Shown here: piece after piece, positions 9,271 through 17,907 of the stretch | Layout of the letters: each line of letters begins with the position of its first letter | Numbering within the stretch: the stretch's first letter is position 1 | Origin: JAWPMV01 sp039819665 | GTDB lineage: Bacteria > Bacteroidota > Bacteroidia > J057 | Reading direction: 5' to 3' | Length of the DNA: 64,000 nt | NCBI GenBank assembly: GCA_039819665.1 | Contig: JBCBRM010000008.1 | Coordinates: forward strand, 124,001-188,000 | Notes under the pieces: model-generated | What the model was told of the DNA's origin: nothing | Databases searched by the model: none | The model's input: the letters and a program-made list of their open reading frames with translations, nothing else | Translations under genes and position numbers: made by a program

Positions 9271-10725
9271 TTAGCGAAACATCCGATCTCCGTTAACCCA
9301 ACAAGCATGAAAGCCTAATGGAACTCTTTGGGGCAACAGAATCCTCGCCAGAGGCTCTTGTTCTATATTTTGGGCATCCAGGATAATAACCTCTGATTTT
9401 TCCTCGCGAGCATCGGTAATAAAACTGATCACATAACCATCATCCTCAGATTTCGCATTTTCTTTGGGAATGAAAGGTGATTCACTCCCATATTTGTATT
9501 GCCCGTACTCATAGGTCTGAGAGCTATTGTTTTCTGTATTGTATTTTACAATGCCGTCAAAGCGAAGGGTCTCCGAAAGGTCAAATCGCTGATTATATGC
9601 GAACTTAGATTTCCTGCCCAAATACTGGCTATTCATCAATGGAAATTCCGTAATCTGATCGTCAAGTCGGTACTCTTTGGTTTCGCCTGTTTTTAGATTG
9701 AAGCGGTAGCGATGTAAATAAGCCCTTAATCGTAGGTAGGCATTTAATTTTTCTGCTGCCGAAGCTCCTTTCGGTAATTCCTGTTGGGGAGTTGGACTAT
9801 CATTTACACAGCAATCCATGATGATTTCATCTCCTTCTTCCCAGCAATTGATTGTATGGTAAATGTAGCAGGGATTGGCTTCAAACCATATTACCTCATC
9901 GGCAGTACCAAATCGAGGAATGATTCCAAATCGACTCGGCATGTCCTTTCTGAAAACCGGAACAGCTTTCCCCGATCTCGCCATAACATTCAAATCATAA
10001 ATCAAAGGCAGATCCATGAGTATTGAGTAATTCTCTGTAATTCCCATATCATGGGGAATACGAGGTCCAGGTGTAGGGACTTTGGCAAAATGTTTTACTT
10101 CTCCCGTTCCATTGATTACTCCATATGCCAGGTAAGAACCTGTGAGTTCATAATCAAAGAACATCATTTCATTTCTCTGCTCATCCACCTTAACATGAGC
10201 CATAGCTTTAGAGCTAAGGGTATTTTTATAGTTCTGAACCCCTTTGGTCTCAAGCGTTATGGGATCTATTTCATATAAATCTCCACACATATACCAACCT
10301 GCCAGTAGTTTCCCATCGTGGAAAGCTACGGCTGTATTGGCTGTATCTTTCAAGGGTACTCCCCTATTCCAGGGTCGATTCATATTGGCAGCCAGCTTTC
10401 CCATTAGCCCTTGCCATAGAGATTCTCCAGCAGCTTCTTCCTCGAGGAAATTGTTGGTTCTCACCCAGCGATTTCTATATGTCGCTTTTCCATTTTCCAA
10501 CTGAAGGGCATGCAACATAGCATCTCCATCAAACCAATGGTAATGACCTTTGGGCTCGAATTTAGGATTGGGACCATTCCGAACATATACTCCATTTATA
10601 TCTTTTGGAATTTCGCCGATCACTTGTAGATCAGTAGCTACAATTTCATCAAAAACCGGAGCGTAGGGCCCCAAAAGATAAGGATTTGCCGCCTCGAGGG
10701 CGTAGTTCATGATATCGTTTTTCAT
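9271..10725 (-). CDS. Carotenoid oxygenase family (RPE65/CCD-like) dioxygenase
   Basis: A 484-residue enzyme of the non-haem iron carotenoid cleavage family. The N-terminus has GVYVRNGPNPKFEP and HYHWFDGDAMLHA. The four iron-binding histidines fit H177 (AMAHVKVD), H225 (RIPHDMGIT), H290 (YIYHTIN) and H473 (LGFHACW), one on each expected blade of the beta-propeller. These enzymes split alkene bonds in carotenoids, apocarotenoids or stilbene-type phenolics. Sitting between two thiolase genes (gaps of 13 and 11 nt), it may feed an aldehyde or acid into CoA-dependent breakdown. The exact substrate cannot be read from sequence. Confidence 0.93.
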   Translation of the reverse strand: MKNDIMNYALEAANPYLLGPYAPVFDEIVATDLQVIGEIPKDINGVYVRNGPNPKFEPKGHYHWFDGDAMLHALQLENGKATYRNRWVRTNNFLEEEAAGESLWQGLMGKLAANMNRPWNRGVPLKDTANTAVAFHDGKLLAGWYMCGDLYEIDPITLETKGVQNYKNTLSSKAMAHVKVDEQRNEMMFFDYELTGSYLAYGVINGTGEVKHFAKVPTPGPRIPHDMGITENYSILMDLPLIYDLNVMARSGKAVPVFRKDMPSRFGIIPRFGTADEVIWFEANPCYIYHTINCWEEGDEIIMDCCVNDSPTPQQELPKGASAAEKLNAYLRLRAYLHRYRFNLKTGETKEYRLDDQITEFPLMNSQYLGRKSKFAYNQRFDLSETLRFDGIVKYNTENNSSQTYEYGQYKYGSESPFIPKENAKSEDDGYVISFITDAREEKSEVIILDAQNIEQEPLARILLPQRVPLGFHACWVNGDRMFR

Positions 10726-10738
10726 CCTGCTTATGTTA

Positions 10739-11971
10739 TTATTTTCCTACCACAAAACTGGCCACAGTTGTAAAACTGCCGCCTATATTGAGTAGGCCTA
10801 TATTTTTTGCATTTTCAATTTGATATTCACCTGCTTTGCCAGCGACTTGCTTGTATCCATCTAGCAACATCCTGACTCCCGTCGCTCCCACCGGATGCCC
10901 CATACCAATCAAGCCTCCACTGGCATTCACTGGAAGTGTTCCATCAAAAGCTATTTCCCCTTCCTCAAGTACTTTCCATCCCTCTCCTGCTTGAGCCAAT
11001 CCAAAATGTTCGAGGGCTACATATTCAGAAATGGTAAAGCAATCGTGGGTTTCGATGCCATCTAAATCCCTTGCTCCGCTGATTTTTGCCCGATTCATGG
11101 CATCTGAAATTGCTCCTTCTAAGTGGGGAAAAGTATAGCCCGTTTCCTGAGCATGTCTTAATTTATATTCCAGCTGAATAGGTGCTGTTCGGTGTCCCCA
11201 GCCTTTGATATAGGGAATATCTTCCACATCCAGGTTCCTTTTTTTTGCAAATTCTCTGGTGAATTTTTCTGAAGCTAAAAACAAGGTGGCACTTCCATCT
11301 GTTACCCTTCCACAATCTGATTTTCTCAGGCTCCCTTCTATAATGGGATTCCGCTCATCATTGTTACCAAAGTCTTTGTCAGTCATTTCCCAATTACGGG
11401 TCTGGGCGTTTGGATTGCGGCGTGCATTGGCATAATTGATTCTTGCAATTTCAGCCAGATGTTTATCATCTACTCCGTATCTTTCCTGGTAGAATTCTTT
11501 GATTTCTGAAAATAAATAAACCCAAGGATAAAGTGCTTCCTCTGCTTCATTTCCGATCCATGCAGCAGCGCCCAAATGTTGAGCAGCCAGTTTGCCATTT
11601 ACATTTCGCATCATCTCTACTCCGGAAATTGCCACCAGATCGTGATGCCCGGCTTCGATTTCTCTCATGCCAGCAAAGGTAGCCATACTACCAGAGGCAC
11701 AAGCAGCTTCATGTCGTGCTGTAGGAATACCTGCCAATTGAGGAAAATGCTGAATCATTACCCCTCCCAGTTGCCCCTGGCCGCAAAAGAGCTCTCCCAC
11801 AAAATTTCCAATATGGATGCTCTCTATATCTCTGAGTTCGATCTGGCTCTCGACAATGGCTTTTTCAAAGCTGTCAGCCATCAACTCTCCAATGCTTTTT
11901 TCAGCTCGACCATAATTTTGAGCGAAATTTGTCTGGGCACCTCCGAGGATGTAAACGCGAGTATGATTCAT
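10739..11971 (-). CDS. SCP-x-type thiolase (acetyl-CoA acetyltransferase)
   Basis: A 410-residue thiolase of the lipid-transfer/SCP-x type. Nucleophile C91 is in EAACASGSM, HDCF of this subfamily appears in ETHDCFTISEY, and the catalytic His lies in GMGHPVGATG. The C-terminus ends NIGGSFTTVASFVVGK without the second catalytic Cys of classical thiolases, as is common in this group. It starts the operon carotenoid oxygenase - thiolase - DUF1295 and is transcribed away from a TetR gene. A perfect operator-like palindrome lies 19-33 bp upstream of the start codon. Such enzymes usually act on branched or sterol-like acyl-CoAs. Confidence 0.92.
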   Translation of the reverse strand: MNHTRVYILGGAQTNFAQNYGRAEKSIGELMADSFEKAIVESQIELRDIESIHIGNFVGELFCGQGQLGGVMIQHFPQLAGIPTARHEAACASGSMATFAGMREIEAGHHDLVAISGVEMMRNVNGKLAAQHLGAAAWIGNEAEEALYPWVYLFSEIKEFYQERYGVDDKHLAEIARINYANARRNPNAQTRNWEMTDKDFGNNDERNPIIEGSLRKSDCGRVTDGSATLFLASEKFTREFAKKRNLDVEDIPYIKGWGHRTAPIQLEYKLRHAQETGYTFPHLEGAISDAMNRAKISGARDLDGIETHDCFTISEYVALEHFGLAQAGEGWKVLEEGEIAFDGTLPVNASGGLIGMGHPVGATGVRMLLDGYKQVAGKAGEYQIENAKNIGLLNIGGSFTTVASFVVGK

Positions 11972-11989
11972 CGTACAGGAATTAAAAAT

Positions 11990-12004
11990 TGAACACAGTG
12001 TTCA
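11990..12004. promoter_or_regulatory. Perfect 15-bp palindrome, likely TetR operator
   Basis: TGAACACAGTGTTCA is a perfect inverted repeat around one central base. It lies between the divergent thiolase operon and TetR gene, where TetR-family operators are usually found. It would overlap the -33 region of the TetR promoter and the leader of the thiolase operon, so one repressor could control both. Confidence 0.7.
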
Positions 12005-12023
12005 TATTTTTAAACAATATACA

Positions 12024-12031
12024 TAAATTTG
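12024..12031 (+). promoter_or_regulatory. Candidate -7 element (TAAATTTG) for the TetR gene
   Basis: Exact TAnnTTTG match 20 bp downstream of the palindrome and 35 bp before the chosen TetR start. A second match (TACATTTG, 12054-12061) lies too close to the ATG to give a leader. Confidence 0.5.
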
Positions 12032-12066
12032 GAAACCAAGGTCAATTTTATTCTACATTTGAACCT

Positions 12067-12711
12067 ATGAAAGCAGTGATAAAGGAAGGTCGAGCCGATC
12101 ATTTCATCCAGCATGCGCAGGAGGTGTTCTTTAATAAGGGCTATGCGCGTACTACCATTTCTGATATTTGCAAAAAAGCAGATTGCAGTCGTACAACCCT
12201 TTATAGCTATTTTGAATCAAAAGAGAATCTTTACCTGGCTGTGATTGAAAGGGCATTTAGAAAGTTTCTGGCTTATTTTGGAAAATTGAGAGCTGAAGGA
12301 AATAGTGGGTTCAATCAGGTTCTTGTTCATAGTATGGGCTACATCCGTTTTTCTAAAGAGTTTCCCAAGTATTATGAAACGATCCATGATTTCTATGGGA
12401 TCATGAGAAATGCTGACGAAGGTCTCTTACAAACAGAAGTTCAATCTCATATCAAGGACAGCAAAAACTTTGAAGGAGTGAAAGAGCTTTCCTTACTGCC
12501 GTTTAAATTACTGACCAAAGAGATCCAAAGAGGGCAGGATGAAGGTAATATCAACACCCGCCATTCTGCTGAAGAACATATGGTGAACATTTGGGCATAT
12601 CTAAAAGGCATATCAGATATCTCTCCCAATATAGCATATGTGTTTTCTCCCCAGAAAGTCAATCTGGAGAAAAAGATCGAGCGATTTATTAGAGCTATGT
12701 TGGAAATATAA
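12067..12711 (+). CDS. TetR/AcrR family regulator of the thiolase operon
   Basis: A 214-residue repressor. The N-terminal helix-turn-helix reads TTISDICKKADCSRTTLYSYFESKE, and the C-terminal ligand domain is helical. I chose this ATG (MKAVIKEG) because the upstream in-frame one would put the operator palindrome and the -7 element inside or at the edge of the coding region and add a tail foreign to the family. It diverges from the thiolase/carotenoid-oxygenase operon and probably represses it and itself, releasing when an acyl-CoA or similar intermediate binds; the ligand is inferred. Confidence 0.88.
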   Translation: MKAVIKEGRADHFIQHAQEVFFNKGYARTTISDICKKADCSRTTLYSYFESKENLYLAVIERAFRKFLAYFGKLRAEGNSGFNQVLVHSMGYIRFSKEFPKYYETIHDFYGIMRNADEGLLQTEVQSHIKDSKNFEGVKELSLLPFKLLTKEIQRGQDEGNINTRHSAEEHMVNIWAYLKGISDISPNIAYVFSPQKVNLEKKIERFIRAMLEI

Positions 12712-12750
12712 AGCCGAGAGCTAAATCCTTGGACTTAACTCTCGGCTTTA
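12709..12750. terminator. Bidirectional hairpin after TetR gene
   Basis: TAAAGCCGAGAG pairs perfectly with CTCTCGGCTTTA (12-bp stem, 18-nt loop). The left arm includes the TetR stop codon. It lies between convergent genes and likely ends transcription from both sides, although the U-run is short. Confidence 0.6.
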
Positions 12751-12767
12751 AAAAATCGAATCAGCTT

Positions 12768-13247
12768 TTATCTACTTCTTTTAAAAATAAAGCGGGTAAT
12801 GAAAATCCCTTTGCCATCATTTTGGCCTTTATCTCCTTCCCTGGTTCCTGCATCACTTTCGACTCCACTTACCACAAAAGCAAGTTCCCAACCCTCTTCA
12901 GCCATTTGATTAAGTTTGGAAGTAATCAGAGCATCATTGGAAGCAATGTTTTGAAAGTTGATCCCGACCAGGCTATAAAAATTGAGTAATTTAGCTTCAT
13001 TGAAATTATCAATTTTTGCATCCTTTCGCTTTACCTTACCCATCGAACTATTTTTTCCATTGGTCCGCTCAGTCGTAAAATCATCGATATTCAATTCCGT
13101 ATTATTCTCGATCAAGCGAGACCTACCCAATCCTCCGGGTACTATGGATTCGACTACTGTTATGACTTTGAATTCTGTCCCCGATTGTGCTGAAGCGAAT
13201 TGAAAACTAAAGAAAATGGCAGTTAGAAGGCTTAATTTTTTCATCAT
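12768..13247 (-). CDS. Exported hypothetical protein, DUF4177-like
   Basis: About 159 residues from the chosen start MMKKLSLLTAIFF. That Met pair begins a good signal peptide ending at FASAQ; the longer frame would add an N-terminal tail in front of it. The mature part has beta strands (EFKVITVVES, FITRFIFKR) and the phrase LNQMAEEGWELAFVVSG, which resembles small DUF4177-type proteins in which a GWEL turn follows a helix. Function is unknown. It is a single gene, convergent with TetR. Confidence 0.7.
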   Translation of the reverse strand: MMKKLSLLTAIFFSFQFASAQSGTEFKVITVVESIVPGGLGRSRLIENNTELNIDDFTTERTNGKNSSMGKVKRKDAKIDNFNEAKLLNFYSLVGINFQNIASNDALITSKLNQMAEEGWELAFVVSGVESDAGTREGDKGQNDGKGIFITRFIFKRSR

Positions 13248-13479
13248 TGTTAAATTTTGTTGTGTGTTGATCCTAAACATAAGAAAGATCAGGTAAATAC
13301 CTGATCAATAAATAAATAAGAAGATTCTTGACATTTATCAGGTTTTACCCAAAGCAGTAAGACGTCTTTTTTAAGATTGGGTAAACCCAAACCAACCCTT
13401 GGATTCAAGAAAAATTAGCATAGGATTTTCAGCTATTCCTGATTTTCCCTTTCTTACTAAATTATTGGAAATTTGATCC

Positions 13480-14700
13480 ATGAATAAGAACTACCTTGCT
13501 ACTAGCTTTGAACTCCCTTGTGGAACTGTTCTCAAAAATCGCCTGGTGAAGTCGGCCATGACTGAGAGAATTAGCGATACGGATTTAGCACCCACTGAGG
13601 AACATACCTATCTATATAAATTATGGGCGGGAACCGGGGCCGCATTGCTTATTACCGGTAATGTAATGGTGGATGCTATTCACAGAGAGTCGGCAGGGAA
13701 TGTTTTCGCAGGAGAAGATGAGATCATTCCTAAAATGAAAGTATGGGCTGATGCTGCAAAAAGCAATCAGACAGAAGCCTGGGTCCAAATTTCTCATGCG
13801 GGAAGACAAACCAACAGATTTCTCACTGCACATCCTCAAGCTCCCTCCGCCATTCAACTACATAAGATGGGTCTTTTCGGAAAACCAAGAGCGATGTCTG
13901 AGAACTATATTTATGAGCTAATTCGGAAATTTGTTAGGACTTCGAAAATCTGTAAGGAGGCAGGATTTGGGGGAATTCAACTCCATTCTGCTCACGGTTA
14001 TCTATTGAGTCAGTTCCTTTCCCCAAAAACCAATCAAAGAAGCGATCAATGGGGAGGAATTCTTGAGAATCGTAGCCGGCTTCTCATGACAATAATAGAT
14101 GAGTGCAGGAAAGAGCTAGGTCCCACTTATCCTATTTCTGTCAAACTCAATTCTTCAGACTTTCAAAGAGGAGGATTTACAGAAGAAGAATCTCTGGAAG
14201 TAATAAAGATGTTGGATGGCAAAATTGATTTGCTAGAAATCTCAGGAGGAACCTATGAGAAATTGGCATTCTTTGGATTAGGGGAGGAAGTTAAGGAAAG
14301 TACCCGGAAACGGGAGGCCTATTTCCTTGAATTCTCCCGAAAAGTCAGAGAGATAAGTAGCCTTCCGCTACTAATTACGGGGGGATTCCGTTCCTTCAGT
14401 TTTTGTAACCAGGTATTGGAAAATAAGGAGTTGGATATGGTTGGGATAGCGAGACCTTTCATTATAAATGTTAATGAAATATCAGACTTTCTGAAGGGTG
14501 AAATAGAAAAATTGGAAAATCTCGTAGTAAAAACTGGCATCAAATCTATAGATGATTCTGCCGAGGGAGGATATTATGCGCGGCAGTTGATTCGGTTAGC
14601 AAAGGGCAAAGAACTGGATAAAAAGATAAAACCTATGCAAAGCTCTTTGTTTTTTGTTATACATGAACTGAAGAAGGCACTTCAACGGAGATTTAGGTAA
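13480..14700 (+). CDS. NADH:flavin oxidoreductase, Old Yellow Enzyme family
   Basis: A 406-residue FMN-binding TIM barrel. The start FELPCGTVLKNRLVKSAMTE is typical. The substrate-binding pair H169/H172 and Y174 are in LHSAHGYLLSQFLSP, with the following NQRSDQWGGILENRSR signature. FMN phosphate loops appear as LITGGFRS and MVGIARPF. The family reduces activated C=C bonds of enones or, in related enzymes, dienoyl-CoA. No Fe-S extension is present, so it is the short OYE form. It lies 47 bp before a TetR gene on the same strand, with a likely operator between them. Confidence 0.93.
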   Translation: MNKNYLATSFELPCGTVLKNRLVKSAMTERISDTDLAPTEEHTYLYKLWAGTGAALLITGNVMVDAIHRESAGNVFAGEDEIIPKMKVWADAAKSNQTEAWVQISHAGRQTNRFLTAHPQAPSAIQLHKMGLFGKPRAMSENYIYELIRKFVRTSKICKEAGFGGIQLHSAHGYLLSQFLSPKTNQRSDQWGGILENRSRLLMTIIDECRKELGPTYPISVKLNSSDFQRGGFTEEESLEVIKMLDGKIDLLEISGGTYEKLAFFGLGEEVKESTRKREAYFLEFSRKVREISSLPLLITGGFRSFSFCNQVLENKELDMVGIARPFIINVNEISDFLKGEIEKLENLVVKTGIKSIDDSAEGGYYARQLIRLAKGKELDKKIKPMQSSLFFVIHELKKALQRRFR

Positions 14701-14712
14701 ATCTATCGATTC

Positions 14713-14729
14713 ATTTAATAGTATTAAAT
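14713..14729. promoter_or_regulatory. 17-bp palindrome, likely operator of the downstream TetR
   Basis: ATTTAATAGTATTAAAT is a perfect inverted repeat 18 bp before the TetR start codon. The same sequence (as its reverse complement) recurs upstream of the sulfatase gene, which marks it as a regulator-specific site and not random AT-rich DNA. Confidence 0.7.
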
Positions 14730-14747
14730 AAATGCTTAGATTAGGGT

Positions 14748-15341
14748 ATGAATCTAAGTAAAACCCGGCGAAAAGAGGATATAGAAAAGTTCAAGAAAAT
14801 TGTGCTGGATACTGCAGTACAATTGATGAGAGAAAAAAAAGAATGGGGCCAAGTGTCAGTAAATAAAATCGCAAACATCATGCGATATACCCCACCCAAT
14901 ATTTACCACTATTTTGAGAATAAGGATGATATCTTATTTCATCTGTGCCAAAGAGGCTCCACGATTATCGGGCAAAAATTAAGAGCCGTAGAGGCTCATG
15001 ATTTCGAAGACAATCGAGAGAAATTATACCAAATGGGGCTTCAATTTTGGAAATTTTCGATGGAGCATGAGGAACTCTATGATTTAATGTTTCATCTCAG
15101 GCAGAAAAAACTGGAGCTGGAGTTGATTTTGGAGAACATTAAAATTCTTAAGGAAACGATAAAAAAAATCAACCCTAACATCAAAACAGAAGAAGAAGCT
15201 TTCCAGGTATATCAGGGTTTTCATAGCTTGATTCACGGATTCATTTCCATCAAAATCAATAATAGAATACCCATTGGAGATCATATTTCTTATCAAAACC
15301 TATTTGGGAAATCTTTGAGGAAGTATATCAAGGATATCTAA
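14748..15341 (+). CDS. TetR/AcrR family transcriptional regulator
   Basis: A 197-residue protein with an N-terminal HTH (VSVNKIANIMRYTPPNIYHYFENKDDILFHL) and a helical C-terminal ligand domain rich in Lys, Ile and Leu. Identical 17-bp palindromes lie just before this gene and just before the sulfatase gene downstream, so it probably represses itself and the sulfatase - hypothetical - PhlG-like - GDPD genes. The OYE gene upstream may share the regulon only by position, since no copy of the palindrome was seen before it. Confidence 0.88.
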   Translation: MNLSKTRRKEDIEKFKKIVLDTAVQLMREKKEWGQVSVNKIANIMRYTPPNIYHYFENKDDILFHLCQRGSTIIGQKLRAVEAHDFEDNREKLYQMGLQFWKFSMEHEELYDLMFHLRQKKLELELILENIKILKETIKKINPNIKTEEEAFQVYQGFHSLIHGFISIKINNRIPIGDHISYQNLFGKSLRKYIKDI

Positions 15342-15344
15342 TTT

Positions 15345-15382
15345 TTTAATACTTTATTTAATACTATTAAATATTTTAATAC
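15345..15382. promoter_or_regulatory. Operator cluster before sulfatase: palindrome plus extra half-sites
   Basis: Contains ATTTAATACTATTAAAT (15356-15372), the exact reverse complement of the palindrome before the TetR gene. TTTAATAC occurs three times in this short stretch (from 15345, 15357 and 15375). A near -7 element, TATATTTA (15399-15406), follows, so bound repressor would cover the promoter. Confidence 0.7.
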
Positions 15383-15433
15383 CATTCATTTTTGTTTTAT
15401 ATTTAGATAGCCTCCTTAACTCTACTACTGGAT

Positions 15434-17038
15434 ATGCAAATGATGAAATTCAACTCCTTTCACATCAATAAATGTCTGGTACTCCTTATTTGGATCCTAC
15501 CTTCAATCAGCTTTAGTCAGGACCAATTGCCCAATGTGATTCTCATTGTGGCTGACGATATGGGCTGGAAAGATGTGGGTTATCATGGAAGTGAAATCAA
15601 TACCCCTACTCTTGACAGGCTTTCATCAGAAGGAGTGGAATTAAATCGATTTTATGTTCATCCCACTTGCTCTCCTACCCGAAGTTCCTTGATGACTGGT
15701 AAGGCAGCACTCAGATTGGGTTTCTTAAATCCATTAGGGAAGAATAATGTAAAAGGGCTACCATTGTCTGAAAAAATCTTGCCTCAATACTTCAAAGATG
15801 CCGGTTATCAAACAGCCTTGGTAGGAAAATGGCATTTGGGAAGATTTAAAAAAGAATACTGGCCTTCTAATCGCGGATTTGACCATTTCTATGGCTACCT
15901 AACTGGAGGGATCGGCCATTACGATCATGTACATGGAGGGGGTCTGGATTGGCAAAGAAATGGAGAAACTCTACGAGAAGAGGGGTATAGCACTCATTTA
16001 TTAACAGCGGAGGCGATAAAGCTGATAGAAGAAAAGTCGGAGGACCAACCTCTTTTTCTCGAACTATGTTATGCAGCCCCTCACCTACCCAATGAAGCTC
16101 CGGCAGAAGCTATTCTTCCTTATAAGGAGCTGAAAGATGAAAACCGGAAATTGCATGCTGCCATGGTATCCGAAGTAGATAGAGGAATTCAGCAGATTTA
16201 TGAGGTTCTGGAAAGGGATAGTCTCCTAGCAAATACCATTATTTGGTTTACGAGTGACAATGGAGGCCTGAATGCATCTGCTGTGCCTGCCGCTTTAAAA
16301 ACTATTTTAAAGCAAATGGAGCATGTATTTGGAACGCCACTCCCTTTAGAATTCATGGAGTTCTTTAGACAAAATATGATCAATGGTGCTGCAGATAATA
16401 GTCCCTTTCAAAGAGGTAAGGCATCGATCAAAGAAGGTGGCGTTCGTGTACCTTCCTTTATTTATGCTCCGGCTTATCTGGCTTCCAGACAAATTGATGA
16501 TCGCATAACCGTCAATGACGTAATGCCCACCTTGCTAAGCGCCATAGGAATTCAGGATCTTGGTCCATCTAATATGGATGGAGCAAATCAATGGGATTTT
16601 CTTTCGGGCAAAACAGGGGAAGCCGTAAAAACAAGCTATATAGTCCATGCCATAGATGCAGAAGCTTATTATAATGATGAGTGGAAATTGATCATTACAA
16701 CAGATGGGGTGCAAGAATTGTATCAAATCTTCGATGATCCTACAGAAAATAATAATGTGATCGCTCAATACCCGCAGATTGCCAAAGAGCTATTTGAAGC
16801 ATATACAGCTTTTCCAAGAGGGGAAATCGTAGATGATCCGCTGTGGAAAACCTTTATGGATATGGATAAATTTGGGGGGGAAGAGGATCGGCTTCCCTAT
16901 GCAGGTATAGAAGGGCTCAATAAAGGTCCTTTGCATCCTATATATTTCATCTTACCCGGCTTTTTCCTCCTGTTATTCCTATTTATATGGTGGATAAGAA
17001 GGAGAAGAAAAAAACGAAAATTAGCCAAAAACACTTGA
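15434..17038 (+). CDS. Sulfatase (arylsulfatase-like) with C-terminal membrane anchor
   Basis: A 534-residue exported type I sulfatase. A signal peptide ends near SISFSQ. The metal-binding pair is D41/D42 in VADDMGWKD. The formylglycine site is C79 in CSPTRSSLMTGK, matching CxPxR, so it needs a formylglycine-generating enzyme, which is not in this window. GKWHLG and FDHFYGYLTGG are family motifs. The C-terminus has a hydrophobic helix (FILPGFFLLLFLFIWWI) and a basic tail, unusual for soluble sulfatases, which suggests anchoring in the membrane. Substrate unknown. It is the first gene after the operator cluster. Confidence 0.93.
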   Translation: MQMMKFNSFHINKCLVLLIWILPSISFSQDQLPNVILIVADDMGWKDVGYHGSEINTPTLDRLSSEGVELNRFYVHPTCSPTRSSLMTGKAALRLGFLNPLGKNNVKGLPLSEKILPQYFKDAGYQTALVGKWHLGRFKKEYWPSNRGFDHFYGYLTGGIGHYDHVHGGGLDWQRNGETLREEGYSTHLLTAEAIKLIEEKSEDQPLFLELCYAAPHLPNEAPAEAILPYKELKDENRKLHAAMVSEVDRGIQQIYEVLERDSLLANTIIWFTSDNGGLNASAVPAALKTILKQMEHVFGTPLPLEFMEFFRQNMINGAADNSPFQRGKASIKEGGVRVPSFIYAPAYLASRQIDDRITVNDVMPTLLSAIGIQDLGPSNMDGANQWDFLSGKTGEAVKTSYIVHAIDAEAYYNDEWKLIITTDGVQELYQIFDDPTENNNVIAQYPQIAKELFEAYTAFPRGEIVDDPLWKTFMDMDKFGGEEDRLPYAGIEGLNKGPLHPIYFILPGFFLLLFLFIWWIRRRRKKRKLAKNT

Positions 17039-17065
17039 ATTTAGCTCAAATCTACCTTAAGACTC

Positions 17066-17893
17066 ATGAAAAAATCCTGGAAAATCATTTTAGCTACCTT
17101 ATGCCTTCTCATAGGAGTAGGTATATGGTTTGTTGCGACACCTGTAGATTTAAGACCTGATTATTTAGGAGATAAGATCTCTGAAGAGAATTATGTAAAA
17201 GGAAAAGCTTTGCTTAAGAAAATGCAAGAGGCTTATGGGGGGCTGGATAATTGGTTGGCTTTTAAGGAAGGCAGATATGAGCAAGTTGCTGATTGGTATG
17301 ACAATAAATTAGGAATAGCCGGATGGGACGAGTTGCCTCAGGAATTTCACATGAGGTCTTTCCTTGGGACAGATGACAGTGAGTTGACACTTTTAAACGG
17401 GCCCAATACTGGCAAAAGCTGGGGGACAGAGGATTGGGAATCTTACCAAATAGGTAAAAATGGTAAAAAGAACTTTAGCCCAAACGATAAATACCAGCAT
17501 AAAATGATCTTCAAAAATTACTGGTTCCAATTTCCTTTTAGAATTGGAGAGGCTCCCATCATTGCCTATGCAGGAGAGGCTAAAGTTCATGATGAAACCT
17601 ATGACTTATTGTATATCACCTGGGGAAGTGAAGCTCCTAATCGTACCTATGACCAGTATGTTTTGTACCTGGATAAAGAAACGCATTATGTCGAATGGCT
17701 ACATTTTACGCTAAGAGAAAAAGTCAACTTCCTTCATATCGCAGCTCAATTTGCTGATTTCAAAAGCATTAATGGAATTGTATCTCCATTCACCCAGTAT
17801 GTAAGATTTGGGAAGCCTGGATCTGAGGGCAGCAAGATGCATGAAAACCGCTATAAGTGGATACAGTTTGGGGAAGAAAAAGTGATGAGGTAA
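17066..17893 (+). CDS. Hypothetical membrane-anchored exported protein
   Basis: A 275-residue protein with an N-terminal hydrophobic helix (IILATLCLLIGVGIWFV) that acts as signal anchor. The rest is Trp/Tyr-rich and beta-like (YDLLYITWGSEAPNRTYDQYVLYLDKE), resembling the LolA-like lipid-binding halves seen in some Bacteroidota proteins, but I cannot name the family. It sits 27 nt after the sulfatase and 14 nt before the PhlG-like gene, so it is very likely in the same operon and may bind or deliver the same lipophilic substrate; this is inference. Confidence 0.75.
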   Translation: MKKSWKIILATLCLLIGVGIWFVATPVDLRPDYLGDKISEENYVKGKALLKKMQEAYGGLDNWLAFKEGRYEQVADWYDNKLGIAGWDELPQEFHMRSFLGTDDSELTLLNGPNTGKSWGTEDWESYQIGKNGKKNFSPNDKYQHKMIFKNYWFQFPFRIGEAPIIAYAGEAKVHDETYDLLYITWGSEAPNRTYDQYVLYLDKETHYVEWLHFTLREKVNFLHIAAQFADFKSINGIVSPFTQYVRFGKPGSEGSKMHENRYKWIQFGEEKVMR

Positions 17894-17907
17894 TCAGCAA
17901 AACACCC

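Noticed and set aside
12054..12061. Second -7 match (TACATTTG) before the first TetR gene
   Set aside because: It ends 5 bp before the ATG, so a transcript from it would start at or past the start codon; the upstream match is a better promoter.
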